NCBI GenBank assembly: GCA_033980235.1
Contig: CM067059.1
Coordinates: forward strand, 25,333,922 to 25,397,921
Source: Diadema setosum
Taxonomy: Eukaryota > Echinodermata > Echinoidea > Diadematoida > Diadematidae
Reading direction: 5' to 3'
DNA: 64,000 bases
Both the position numbers and the translations under genes were made by a program. Each line of letters starts with the position of its first letter. Positions within the stretch are counted from its first letter, which is position 1. Below, in pieces: positions 24,685 through 36,048 of the stretch. A model generated the notes under the pieces. It was given only the letters and a program-made list of their open reading frames with translations. It was not told where the DNA came from and made no database searches.

Positions 24685-27600
24685 CTGTAAGTGAATGTGG
24701 TCTGCAGACACAGAAACAAGCATGCAAGACAGTGTAAAAGGGCACATCTACAATTTGTCATTTACAAGCTGATGTTCATTATCTGTGGGCACATACACAA
24801 AGTGCTTTAACCATTTTAGTATCCACAGTAAATGGGGAGATGCAAACCGGTCCATATAAGTAAAGACACTCTAACAAGAAAACAGTGCCTTGTAATTAAG
24901 TACCTTAAGTAATTAAGTGCCTTGTAATTAAACATCTGTACATCATGGAGACCTTGAAATAGACACACATTTTCATGAAGTCATTCACGTAGAATTTCCA
25001 CTCAGTTGTATAATACTAGTGAAATACATGATTTCCAATATTTTACAAAGGTATCACCTTCCTTTCAAGGATGTTATTTGACCCTGCTCATGATATGTCC
25101 AGATCAAGCAGAGATGCAAGTGTCTAAACTCATGAAAAAGGTATTAACTGCAAAACAGAGCAACTACATAGAAAACAATACAATACTTAATCAGTAAGGA
25201 GTGATGATTCATGCTAATTCACACCTTGATTTTTTTTTTTTTTTTTTGACCAAATGGAAAATCAAATAGAGGTGTACCTTTCTTTGCTGATGGTGTGACA
25301 GGTTGGGAGAGACTCCTCCTTTCATTGTGAGATTCTGCACAGGGCATCTCAGGCAATGACAATGCTAGCTGCTTTTGCTGTGCAGGTTGGTCCACGGCCT
25401 CGGGGAGGCGAGAGGACAAGCGGTCAGATGATCTTGTGGCCCTGGATGATGAACGCAGTGTGGGCTGGCCAGTGGGTTGACCGGCGGCCTGTGTGGACTG
25501 CCTGGCCGGAGGACTCTTTGCACAGTGCTTCGCTGTTCCTCTTCCTGAGGAAGTGTGCCTGGACGCTGCCCACGACACAGATGAAGATGTTACCGTTTTA
25601 TTGCATGTTTGAGTCCATGCTGATGTTGGTAACACTGCTGATGATGTTGATGATGCTGATGTTGACGATGCTACATGCACACCACTCAGCTTGTTGGCAC
25701 TGCTGCTGTTAGGGGCAGGAGCTGTGACCTTTTTGCTGCACTCTTCAAAGTCAGAATCATTGTCCAGGAGAGCCAGCAGCATGTCGTCAGGAAGACTGTT
25801 GTCTCCAAACAAATCATCCAGGCTGTCATCAATGCTTGGCTTCTCCTTTGATGCTGCTTTCGCTTGGTCTGCAGTGCCCACTATAGATGACACTGCAGAA
25901 TTCCTTACAACGCTTGAAGGTTTTGGGCTGCTCCTACACAATGGCCTGTTCGGAAGAGAATGGCTGTCCCTTTTTTGCATCATGGGTGCTTGCTTTGACA
26001 TTTTGATGTTTGCACTGCTGGTTTTCAAAACTGACTTTTCAGCTGTCCTTTTAGTGTCAAAAGGCAACGTTTGGATGGTTGGAGATGTTCTTCTCATGGT
26101 CTTTTGAGGATGTGAGCTCACATGCAAGTGCTGCTTTCCCGTTTGATTTGTGACTTGAGAGCGATTACCACTCATGTTTCTTGTAATGACCCTACTCGTG
26201 TTGCTGGATGAGTTCGTTGACAAGTTTTGTGGATTAAAGGAAAATGTCTTGCATGACTGCTGGGGGCCCTGACGACCCCACCCACTCGTCTTGCCCGCCG
26301 TTCTTGAGTTTGCCAGAGTCTGAGATGGAGATATTACATCGGCCTCATCCGAGGTCCTACGGTTGGAGTGTTCCTGCTGTTGCTTCTGTTGGGTCAGAGC
26401 CTCATTTTCCACCTGAGTGGCTATCCTGATGATGGAATCGTCATCAAGCCAGTCGTCGTTTCCCCACAGGTCATCCGTGATGGAGTGACTCAAACTACTT
26501 GGCTTGTCGTCCTCCAATCTTGCTCCTTTACAGCCACTCTCCTCGGGGAGTTGCACGTCATCACAGTCCATGGGATCTGGCAATCTCTCTGGCTCCACCA
26601 GTTCTTCTGTTCCTCTGTCTCCGCCTCCATCAACCTTCTCCTGGTGCTTGGCGGCTTCCTCAATGGCAGCAGTGAGGTTACCCGTCCACTCTTTCAAAAT
26701 CCTGAGGTCGTTCAGTACACCTTTGTCCAGTCCAGTCCTTGAGAGCTTCCTTCCGTTCGTTCTTCTGGTTGCCCTGTTTGATGTGTTGTAAATACAAATG
26801 GGATAACCAGAGAGAAATTACATTTTCGCCTCATTCCTTTGCCTATTGCTACAATGAGCTTTTGATGGAGCTCTTAGTCAGGTGCATTTATGTGCACAAT
26901 ACAGACTTCTTGGTTTGAGAGTAAGCATAGCCCAAGACTCATTGGATTTGTGTTCATTTGTTTGTTTTGTTTACTGTTGAAATACACTTAATTCTCTGTT
27001 GAAAGGGCATTTCACTAGTATAGAGTAACTTCATGAAATGATCTGAATACAATTTACCTGGTTGGTCTATGTCTCTTCTTTCCTGATGAGCCAGGCTCTT
27101 GCCTGTTCTTCATCCAAAGTCCAAGGAGTGGAGGGGTGTTTGACTCTTTGTTTTCCTGTCATTTGGAAGAGAAACAGCGTCATTGCAGACAAACATGAAG
27201 CAGCAACTTAGGTAAGGCAGAGCTTGACATAGCTGTGGCTCGGTGGTTCAGGACACTCAAAACTATGTCGGGCCATCAAATTACAAAAACAGCTATTTTC
27301 TGATGGCCCGATTGGGTAACTAAGATTCAAAATGGATCGTTTTGTTCCCTTTTATTTTGGGCAGCTACATTTCTACTGGGCCACCAAATTTGTAGCCCTT
27401 TTGGGTCACCAAGGATAAAAGTTAGTGTCAAAAACTGGTTAAGGTATTACTATTTACCATAATTATTTGATTATCAAAAGTGACACAAAGGATGCCAGTC
27501 TTCCTGGAAACAAACAACAATAACATGAGAAAAATTGTAATATTTACAGGTCCTACGGCAGTCCAAGGGAAATATGTCCAAGAGCATAAATCAAAGTTGT

Positions 27601-27816
27601 CAATCATACATCATTCATCAGTAAGGAAGACATCTGGGCCCTGTTTTATGAAGAGTTAAAATTGATTATAATTAAAGTTGATTTCTATCATAAGTCTATG
27701 GCAGCCTGTGTGTTAAGGAAATTTAAAATCGATTATATCTTTTGATAAAACAGGGCTCTTTTCTATTAAAGAAGACCTTTTCAGATATGATATACATAAT
27801 TTGCACAAGCTCACTG

Positions 27817-27848
<32 letters not shown>

Positions 27849-28608
27849 GTGGAAAAATTCATCGTCTATCTCTCTTCATCCTTAGGAAGAGCAAAAAGGC
27901 TGTTTCATTCATGCAGAATCTTAAACTCCATACCTTTGGATGCACACAGTCAATGAGGTCAGCCAGGTCTTGCTCTGCAGCGTGAGACCTTGTGATTCTT
28001 CTCCCTGTGAGAAAACAGTACAGAAAAGGTTATGTCTACTTCATGGATGCCAACCCTGTAAACAGAATTGCAGTATTCCAAGGGTCAAAAGGCATATTTT
28101 TGGCGGAAATGCAGCATTTTTACCTCTCCTGCAATTGACATGTAGTAATGTAATTTGGGAAAAACAGTATTTCCATGAAAAGAGTATACCTGGCAAAACA
28201 AAACAAAAAAAAAAAAAAAAAAAAACAGTACAAATTCCGGCAACAAAGTAACAGATTGCATCTCTGTTACTTGTGTTACTATATTTAGTACATGTAGCAA
28301 CTTCTTTCTCTTTTTTAATACATCATTTGCCATCCTGATCAATGAAAATTTTTTTCTTGCTCTGAAAGCTTCCCCAAAATGTAATATTAAGATCTCCACT
28401 AATGGGGGAATGATTTCAGGTCACATAAACACAACAAAGGCGACACCCACTATGTCAGTCACTACTGCATATCTAGATACGTACCTGGAGTTGTAGGGAG
28501 ACATACTCTTCTGGCAGGTGGGGAATCCCCCCAGAGGATGTCCCTCTCATTGTCAGTAACGGGAGAATCTTGAGAGCTGGAGTGTGAGAGGGGTCGAGTC
28601 CTTCGCAT
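24598..28608 (-). CDS. ETAA1: ETAA1, ATR-activating RPA-binding protein, five coding exons
   Basis: Exons in transcript order: 28608-28485, 28004-27934, 27155-27058, 26773-25225, 24684-24598 (phases 1, 0, 2, 0); 642 residues against about 926 in human. ETAA1 binds RPA-coated single-stranded DNA at stalled forks and activates ATR-ATRIP. Residues 21-30 ERDILWGDSP hold the Trp (26) of the ATR-activating domain. DLADLIDCVHPK (about 54-65) and TPPLLGLWMKNRQEPG match the next conserved blocks. LNDLRILKEWTGNLTAAIEE (from about 118) fits the short helix after the domain. Acidic motifs DDLWGNDDWLDDD (198-210) and DSLDDLFGDNSLPDDMLLAL (414-433) are candidate RPA70-type sites. The last exon has EIEQKRQAALAKRKQ (621-635), the RPA32 winged-helix ligand motif. 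The linker is Ser/Thr/Gln-rich and disordered-looking. Start choice: with a 5' exon ending at 28821, an in-frame TGA lies 11 codons upstream of the ATG. The assignment rests on motif order, since overall sequence conservation in this family is low. Confidence 0.88.
25225..26773 (-). CDS. ETAA1: ETAA1 large exon 4
   Basis: One base plus 516 codons. Acceptor ATCAAACAG; proposed donor ATCAAG|GTGTGA, phase 0, which matches the last exon. The segment is acidic then Ser/Thr/Pro-rich, with a poly-Ser stretch near its end (SSTSASSTSS). The donor sits just after an 18-base A run (minus strand) encoding five Lys. The alternative donor AAAG|GTACAC at 25278 leaves phase 1, and joining that to 24684 gives a stop within a few codons, so it is disfavoured. 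Confidence 0.8.
27058..27155 (-). CDS. ETAA1: ETAA1 coding exon 3
   Basis: 98 bases, 32 codons plus two. Acceptor AAATGACAG; donor CCAG|GTAAAT. Encodes TPPLLGLWMKNRQEPG followed by a Lys/Arg-rich run. The Leu-x-x-Trp core lines up with the LxxWIG block of vertebrate ETAA1. Confidence 0.85.
27636..27757. mobile_element. TIR element, family E, copy 2
   Basis: 122 bases inside ETAA1 intron 2. Ends GGGCCCTGTTTTATG and ATAAAACAGGGCTC; interior AAGTCTATGGCAGCCTGTGT is shared with 18084-18202. Confidence 0.8.
27819..27846. repeat. CA microsatellite
   Basis: Uninterrupted (CA)n in ETAA1 intron 2. Confidence 0.9.
27934..28004 (-). CDS. ETAA1: ETAA1 coding exon 2
   Basis: 71 bases encoding split Gly then RRITRSHAAEQDLADLIDC and VHPK. 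Acceptor TCTCACAG and donor AAG|GTATGG are both good, and phases 1 and 0 fit the neighbours. It corresponds to the conserved basic patch and acidic-hydrophobic segment after the ATR-activating Trp. Confidence 0.85.
28485..28608 (-). CDS. ETAA1: ETAA1 first coding exon (ATR-activating core)
   Basis: 41 codons plus one base. The minus-strand donor CTCCAG|GTACGT closes it. The exon probably begins in 5' UTR at 28624 after acceptor ATGACAG. Contains the key Trp in DILWGDSP and TTPG at its end. Confidence 0.85.
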
Positions 28609-28623
28609 GGTGTCTAAACCAGA

Positions 28624-28821
28624 TCTGTCATATACACAACACATCAGTTACCCGTAAAACAATCATGATCACGGTTTTAACATAGGCAGCGCAGGCGCGG
28701 CGATACGGTGCAATTTATTCGCCAAAAGCACATGACCTCAAAGCCTCATTTGCATAACGTAAACAGCTTGTGTACGCAAAACCACTGGGGAAGTGTTGCA
28801 GGACAATTGCAATATCTCACC
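28624..28821 (-). other. Probable 5' UTR intron of ETAA1
   Basis: Minus-strand donor TTCTGAG|GTGAGA after 28821 and acceptor CAG before 28624. Joining them reads TGA-CGG-CTT-CTG-AGA in frame with the ATG at 28608, so translation cannot begin upstream in this model. The upstream extent of the non-coding exon is unknown. Confidence 0.45.
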
Positions 28822-29304
28822 TCAGAAGCCGTCAAATGATTAAATCTATGTACAGCAAATTGAAGGAGAAACTATTCTCTATATCTGGCAATGTTACATG
28901 TATTTATTTTGGGTTGTATTGAGGATAAACCTGTGAAAATAATGTCGAAACTTAGCTTCCAAAACAGAAAATTTGGTCTCTAAACAAGTGCTATTTTCTC
29001 ACATTTTCCTTCATTGCCCCAAAATGAAACTTCAGTACATGACTTATGGTAGTATATGACATATCCATACTGTGTTCCAAATATCCTTTCTGTATCATTT
29101 GGCGCGCGGTTATGTCAGGAAAAAATCCAGATCACTGTCACTTGTGACCCACGTAAAAATCCACAGCGTAAGCAGCACGCAGTCCGATGCATCGGTTTTC
29201 GTGCTGCATGAAACAGTTGAAGTGCATTGCAGGGTTCGTCTCTCACCCATGTACCACCCTGTGGACCAAAAACCGAACCCTGTCACCGTGCGCCGAACCT
29301 GACA

Positions 29305-29360
29305 CTGCTGATTGGCTAAGCGTGCGTTGACCAGTAGAGAACGCATGCGCAGGAGGATTA
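29305..29360 (-). promoter_or_regulatory. Candidate ETAA1 promoter elements
   Basis: CCAAT box (seen as ATTGGCT at 29311-29317) and an NRF1-type site GCATGCGCA at 29343-29351, in a locally CpG-richer segment 0.5-0.75 kb upstream of the first ETAA1 exons. This is a typical TATA-less housekeeping pattern. Motif evidence only. Confidence 0.35.
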
Positions 29361-32238
29361 TCTAGTTGTGCGTGTCCAGTATTTTCTCTTAAATTCAGTT
29401 GTCTTTTTGCTTTGATTTTCACCTAACTACTAATTGTGCAAACACAAAACTTCGCAGGTAGTGAGTCTGGAGTATACAGACTAGCAATATGTTAATCAAA
29501 TGCATATTCATGCTGGCGCAGACTTGTGTCAGGAAATAATCGTAACCCTTTCCCACGGTCAACTCAAACAGAAAAATACACATATCTCGAAAGATACATC
29601 AGCATTTTCACTAAAAAATCATATATGAAAAATGATATCCATATTATGTGTGAAGTTTCAAGGGATTTGGTGGTAAAACAAGGGAGATACAAGGAGGTGA
29701 ACTTTCAAGATTTTTTTGTCTTTCACTTCGCACAGTGCTTCGATGACCGTTACGAATTCAAAAGCTTTGGCCTCTTATCGCAGAGTTGCACCATATCGCC
29801 GGGCCTGCAAGAGCGTACCTTGGACTTGGTATACAACCACACGCGTATGTCTTTACTATCCAGTCACACACGTCGCTGTAGCCATGGCCTGAGTGGTTGG
29901 ATATAGCCACACAAGTGTATACTTCACATATCAATACAGACAGAGAAGCTGGATAATGCTGTATCAGAATGTATGGGGAACCTGCTATCGCTGTGTGTAG
30001 CCACATTAATACACAGCTTAGGAACCAATAAATGAAATCAAATAAAATCAAATGAGTAGATCACACACCACCTTGTAGGCAATGTAGCTCGTAAAGCAAT
30101 GAAAATAACCTAATTTATCATACCTTCTTCACAACTTTATTTTCTGACAATCTTTTTTTCCACTTTATTCCAATTCATTGTCTTTGTTTAATAAGATGGA
30201 TTCAAAATCAATAGCAAAGTTACAATAGATAGAAGGACTTAGTGTAGGGTCAATCGTAACTGCGACCAGCCCCAATGCTTGTGTACACTACAACTTACAA
30301 GGAGCACCCCGGGGACCGGGGTAAGTGGTTAGGTCAATCCTAACCGCACCAGCGACCCCAACCCATACTGAGTCGGGGTCGCATGGCAGCCCTATGGCTA
30401 TCGAAGAACCCCCTGATATGGCTTAGCATTTTGGTGACCAGAGACCAAAATACAGAGTTTTACACTGAAATTCGTAGCCATACTGTTAGATAAGATATTA
30501 CAATCACAGCCGCGGAAATCGATTTACAATATGATCTGTTTTAAGAGCCCAGTGAAAGATTTTATCCGAGGTTTTAGTCCCTCCGCACTTCATAACATAG
30601 TACAACATACACAGCGCATGCTATGCGGCAACAGCCTTGCTGTCGATCGGGTATGGATAAAACGTAGCACATATTATAATACACAATGTATGTGAGTGGA
30701 AAAAAAATACAGGACGGCTAGCTAAGAACTGAAATAAATATTCATTCTCGCATGCGCAGATCATTTTATTTACATGATATGTTCAAAATGGCGATTCACA
30801 TCTCACGGAGATGGTCTCAAAGATGATGACGATTAATCTTGTTTTCAGAGGTAATGGTGAGGGATACATAGTTGCCTATAATATTCAACAATATGGTATT
30901 ACAACATGTGACTTTTTGTTGCAAATCCAAGTGTCGTTTTGAACGATGAGTTGTTTACTGAATTGCAAGCATCGCAGTGCACTTGATTACTTCACTAAAT
31001 TGCATTCAAGTCGTCGGGGCGCTGTTACTGGTTAAAGAGGCCCGCGCAGGGGTTAGGTCAATCCCAACGATACGACATAGAAATTCTAGTCTTGGTTGAA
31101 AGTGTTTTTAACTATGAAGTTCAAGTTCTTTTTATTATTTAACACTGCACTTGGCATAAGACATGCAAAGATACATCATATAAAATAAGACAATAAAAAG
31201 ATCATAAAACTTCATGTACAAAAAAGAGAAATTATGAACGTGCAAGGAATCAGTAGAAAGGCCGAGGACTTAATACTTCTAATGTTACAAACAATATATA
31301 TTAGTGCCTATTATGATGGGGGGTTGTGTACCCGGACACTTAAGAAGTTGAGATTTAGATGAACTTTTCACATTGCCATTCTCAATAAAAATATTTCAAT
31401 ACACAATGATGAGGTTCTGAAAATGATAGGCCCTACTTAACAGTTCTTCCAAAGCAAAGCGAACAAAATCAATTTTTGTTGTAATTAGAGAACTTGACTG
31501 AAACCCTTGCAAATATATGTATTTTGAACGTTGTAGCCAGCCTGCATGTATTGTCTATGGGAATGGATTACGGTAACACTGAAGTTTGTTGTTTCTGACT
31601 CAAACATGCGCACAAGTTTCACATCGCGCATGTGATACTGATAGAATATTGCGCGCTTCTTCTGGTTGACAAATCATGAAACAAATTGCCGAATTCTGCT
31701 TTAGAGAAATTACCTCAAAAATTGGTATCAAATATTTATTCAAAAGCCATTGTATTTTATGCTTATTTTATGGGATTTTATTGTGTTTGTGGAAGTAAAT
31801 TTTTAGTCCGGTCCCACAACTTGTCTGGTCCGACCACTTATGGTCATACTAGATATTTCTAGTATTAGAGCTAACGTTACTATCGTAAATCGAATCCTGG
31901 TGCCTGCATGGTGTAACTACTACAGTAAATTTACTGTGTCTACCTGCGACTAGACAGTAGACTAGCCCGAACGCGAACAGATTAATCATGAGCATTGATC
32001 GAGCCCCTCTCATGTATTGGAGTGGCCTACAAGGTTAGGCAGGCGGACAGCCAATCACGGCCCCTCCTTCACTTGCTGAGAAGTCTGCTCAAGGTATTGA
32101 GCCGGGCTGGCCAGAAAATACGATCGTCGATTGGGCAGCTCGAACCGAGGCCAGTGAGGGAGATTTATTTGATATAATACATTATTTTTGAATTATTTTC
32201 AATAAAATGAAAATAATATAAGGTAAAATTTGAAAATT

Positions 32239-34347
32239 GTATCAAAAAAAAGATAATCCAACTTTGGAGTGCTGCCATTTCTTAATTGTAAGTTATGAAG
32301 AGGACAATGTTAGTTGTAAGGAAAGAGGAACTCTTCCTCTTTCTATTGATACCTAATTATGTTGATAATTGTCATGCATGACCGAGCACATGGACTTTAA
32401 AGACAACAATGACAAATTGCACTTTTTCCAAATGTGCGTGTTATTGTGCAGAAACAATGCATGTCTGACTGCATGGATGAGATCTGTCAATGAGAGTGGT
32501 CAAACAATCAGGCCAGCCTGCACGAGTGCAGATTTGTGTTTTAGTGTTTCTTTGAACATTTTATGATTCATAACCTTCAACATGGCCATGTTGTCAATAT
32601 TTGGTCCTTCCCATTAAGGCGAAACCATTAGGGCCCATCCATTTTACTCTCTTCATATTCAAGACATGGTTCGCCACTGGGAGCTACAGGTAATTTTATG
32701 TGTGTTGAATATGATTATGAACAGAGAAAAATGGATTGTAGTGTGTGGGTTGGCCTCTGTGGAAGCAACCAAGTTTTCGGACAAAAGGCCATGTTAACGG
32801 TTAAAGGTTATGAACCATAAAATGTTAGGAGAAAACCTAAACACAAAACCTGAACACAAACTTACATTCGTACAGGCTGGCCTATTTGGCAACTTTCATT
32901 GACAGATCTCATCCATGCAGTCAGACATGCATTGTTCCTTCACAATAACACGCAAACTTGGAAAAAGTGCGATTTGTCATAGTCCATATTATACTCAACC
33001 ATGCATGACAATTCGTCGCCGGTCACACGAACCGACGAATCACTCGATTTTGGGTCAAATTTTCGATTTTGAGATTTTCAATCATTTCGATAGTAGACAT
33101 TCCATACTACATATTCTGAAATTCTCAGTGTGTAATTCGGTGTAATTTTTACGTAGTTATCACTTTTGTAGAAAGAAGTATGTAATTCCATTTGTGAAAA
33201 TTATTTGTTTTCCCCATAGACGCGTGTGTTAAACAGTCAGGCGATTCGACGGTTCGGTGACCGCGCGTACTTGTACGCGCGTACTAGTACGCGCGGTCAC
33301 CGAACCGACGAATCATGCAGTGCGCATTGACTTGCGTGTTGTTTTTGAGATTCAACAGTTCATTGACCGCGCGCATAGTGCGCGTACTATGTAATACATG
33401 TGTTGACAATGACAACGCTTAATGTACATGTGTGGTTGGGGCACCACCTATCGACAGGGCACCTTCCCATCAACACCCTGCGTATCATGGCTGTTTGCGT
33501 ATAGAACGAAAAAGTACGCGCGGGATTAAGTGTCATTAGCTATAAAAACAATAAAAACGAAGAAACGAAAATCAAACTCAAACAAACCAAGCTAAAAATT
33601 ACACATCCGATCAGTAACGAGGCATGGCTGTGAAATTCACGTGTATTACCTATGCTGTGAAATTCACGTGTATACCTATGCGATGGAGGAGAGGGGGTGC
33701 CGATCGCATGGTTCCCTTTTTAGCTGCGCGAAGAAAACGGAACGCACGCACTAAAATTGCGCTATTTTAAAACGGAGATTCATAATCAACGAGACGGTCA
33801 CGACATTCAAAACTGCAGTATTTATGGCATATTTGAGGTAAGAATTAGGCGGATTTGTATTATATTTTTAGAATAAACAAGCTACAGATCCTTAGGGTGA
33901 CGATACGTGGTACCCCCAACCCTAAATATGGACACACATGGAAAATGACAACGTTCTTTGCAGACCGAAAATACATGCATGCAGCTCTTTGACGATTTCC
34001 CGCTTATTTGTTAACAATACAATTCGATAAAAACTTCACAAGTTAGAGCAAGAATTGAAGTCTGGTGTACTACAAAAATAATTGGAAATTATAGACATGA
34101 AAGTGTAGCAACCATAAGTCAAAAATGGGCTAACTTCAAACGCGTTTTTCTCGAATTGTCATTCTTACGCAAATCTGAGGGATTCGTCGGTTCGTGTGAC
34201 CGGCGACGAATTGTCAACATACGGTAATTAGGTATCAATGGAAAGAGGAAGAGTTCCTCTTACCTTACAACTAAAATTGTGCTCTTCATTACTGACAATT
34301 AAGAAATGGCAGCCCTCCAAAGTTGGATTACCTTTTTTTGATACGCT
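32239..34347. repeat. Composite nested inverted repeat, 2.1 kb
   Basis: Outer arms 32239-32367 and 34206-34347 pair closely (ATCCAACTTTGGAG / CTCCAAAGTTGGAT, AAGAGGAACTCTTCCTCTTT / AAAGAGGAAGAGTTCCTCTT). Within them a hairpin element spans about 32357-33018 (ends AATTGTCATGCATG and CATGCATGACAATT; paired blocks such as CAATGCATGTCTGACTGCAT with its complement near 32918-32940). A third element spans about 33009-34213 with ends GACAATTCGTCGCCGGTCAC and GTGACCGGCGACGAATTGTC. No coding sequence recognised. Confidence 0.8.
33242..33314. repeat. Near-perfect palindrome rich in CG/TA alternation
   Basis: Left half GATTCGACGGTTCGGTGACC pairs with GGTCACCGAACCGACGAATC on the right (one mismatch), closing on GCGCGTACTTGTACGCGCGT. 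Alternating purine-pyrimidine runs could adopt cruciform or Z conformations. It lies inside the inner element of the composite palindrome and resembles that element's own ends. Confidence 0.8.
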
Positions 34348-34439
34348 CTGTAAATTTATATAAAGCAAGTGGTCCATGATTCGGCAGGGTTCCATGAATC
34401 AACCACTCTTACAAATAAAAATTCACTGAAATTCATGAA

Positions 34440-35160
34440 TAAAAAATGGCGCATATCAAATGCGAAATTCAAACTATGCAACTATCTCCACACGTGTTCC
34501 GAAGAGCACAACAGTGGGCCACGTCGCCGGACCCCCGAAATCGTTGTTGAACCCTCCGGGTCAACTCGCACAAGCAGTTCAACGGGTAAGTATTACAGGT
34601 AAGTAAAGTTGCATAGCAACACATATAGACTCGTTTCATTCCAAGTTTTAAAGTTACTAGTCCGTTTATCTGCATTGAATCTATCCAGCAAGTACACTTA
34701 CAGCCATGATTGCAACCGTTTCTGAGATAACTTGAGCGTTTACGCGATATTTATATTTTGCATGCCACCCGTGCCAGAATTTCCTGCATCACCAAGGTTC
34801 GGACGCAACGTGTTGTGAATGCACTGAATCACTCGCACAGCGTGCTAGTATAAGGATAGTATCGCGCTCTCGTAGTGCGATGTACTACACTATGTATACG
34901 GTTTCGCCCGTGAGTAGCACGCGCGCTGATAGGCAGGGCGAGCGCACGGCGCGGTACGTCGCGCATGTTGATGCACGGACATATGGGGCCGAACAAGGAG
35001 TACAGGGGGCCGAACCATGGTTGCAGCGCAAGCGTTCGGATTATGCACGCTATTTTGCTTCCGCTGCTTATGATGACGAACATTGGGCCACTTGCTTTAT
35101 GCTTCGTTCTCTCCATGCACGCACCGTACCGACACACTCACCACTCCCTCTCCTGCTGCT
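34440..35160 (+). promoter_or_regulatory. CpG-richer segment, candidate CDIN1 promoter/5' exon
   Basis: CpG density is visibly higher here (ACACGTGTTCCGAAG, CCACGTCGCCGGACCC, CACGCGCGCTGATAGG, GCGCACGGCGCGGTACGTCG). Two consecutive strong + strand donors follow 34585 (AACGG|GTAAGT) and 34598 (ACAG|GTAAGT). CDIN1 needs an upstream non-coding exon because its first coding exon follows an acceptor at 39642. The assignment is positional inference. Confidence 0.3.
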
Positions 35161-36048
35161 GACCTTCTCCTGGCACTAGTCTTACCTGAGCCGAGGTTGT
35201 CTGAGCTTGTTGTTGACACCCTAACCAAATTAGAATGGTATAGCAATACATGCAGGTTAATATCGCAAAATACAGCCTACCCAATTACCCAAGATACTCA
35301 TTATTAAATGCTTATACGAGTCTTACCTCAAGATGCTCAATTCAGTGATTTCGAAAGACACAGTCTAACCAGTTACATACACGCGTACGGAGGATATTTT
35401 TGAGCCATCCGCGAATTTCTTCACAACCGTGCCAATTTAGATAGCGCTGGGAATTTCTGTAAAAATTTATATGTTTACTTTTTTTGTCTTTTTATAAGAA
35501 TCATTTGTCGTTTAAATATTTTATTTTATTGTATAAGTATATTCTTAAAAAATGAAATTTTGGAACAATCATAAAATTTAAAATATAATTAGTCAAGCTA
35601 AAATAGTACTGTACAATGTTATTATCTTAGACTTATTTTCAGGCGATTTGTTTGTGCGTGTTGGCATGTGAAGGGCGCATTAAATTCAAACCAGGGCTGC
35701 AACAAAACAATTGTGTGAAAAAAACATTGAAGGTGTCTGAATGTAAAGCCAAGTTTCCCGTGCGTGGACGTGCGTGGATGTCGTACGGGTACTGGTCGGA
35801 CGTGTCGGAATCACAGAACTCTTACACATCTGTGAGACTGTGGTCGGAATTCTGAAAGTGAAAACTTCAAGCCCATCCAGCCCAAGCCAAGCAAGCACAC
35901 AACGTAACAGGTGGTCTACCACTACACTAAAAAAGGCTAGGTAAGATGGGTTTTGCATAGCAAGGCGAAACATTTCACTTACTGGGAAATTTACTTGGCT
36001 TGAACTAAAAGTTACAATCTTCGGTTCGCGTGGTAGCTACCGCGGAAT

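Noticed and set aside
25225..25278. Alternative ETAA1 donor at 25278 (AAAG|GTACAC)
   Set aside because: Good consensus, but phase 1; joining to the RPA32-motif exon at 24684 gives an early stop.
25356..26791. Several + strand frames opposite ETAA1 exon 4
   Set aside because: Complement shadows of the Ser/Asp-rich minus-strand exon; no independent motif.
34829..35179. Overlapping frames on both strands near 35 kb
   Set aside because: The segment is CpG-rich and looks like promoter/5' UTR DNA; no frame has a domain or convincing splice sites.
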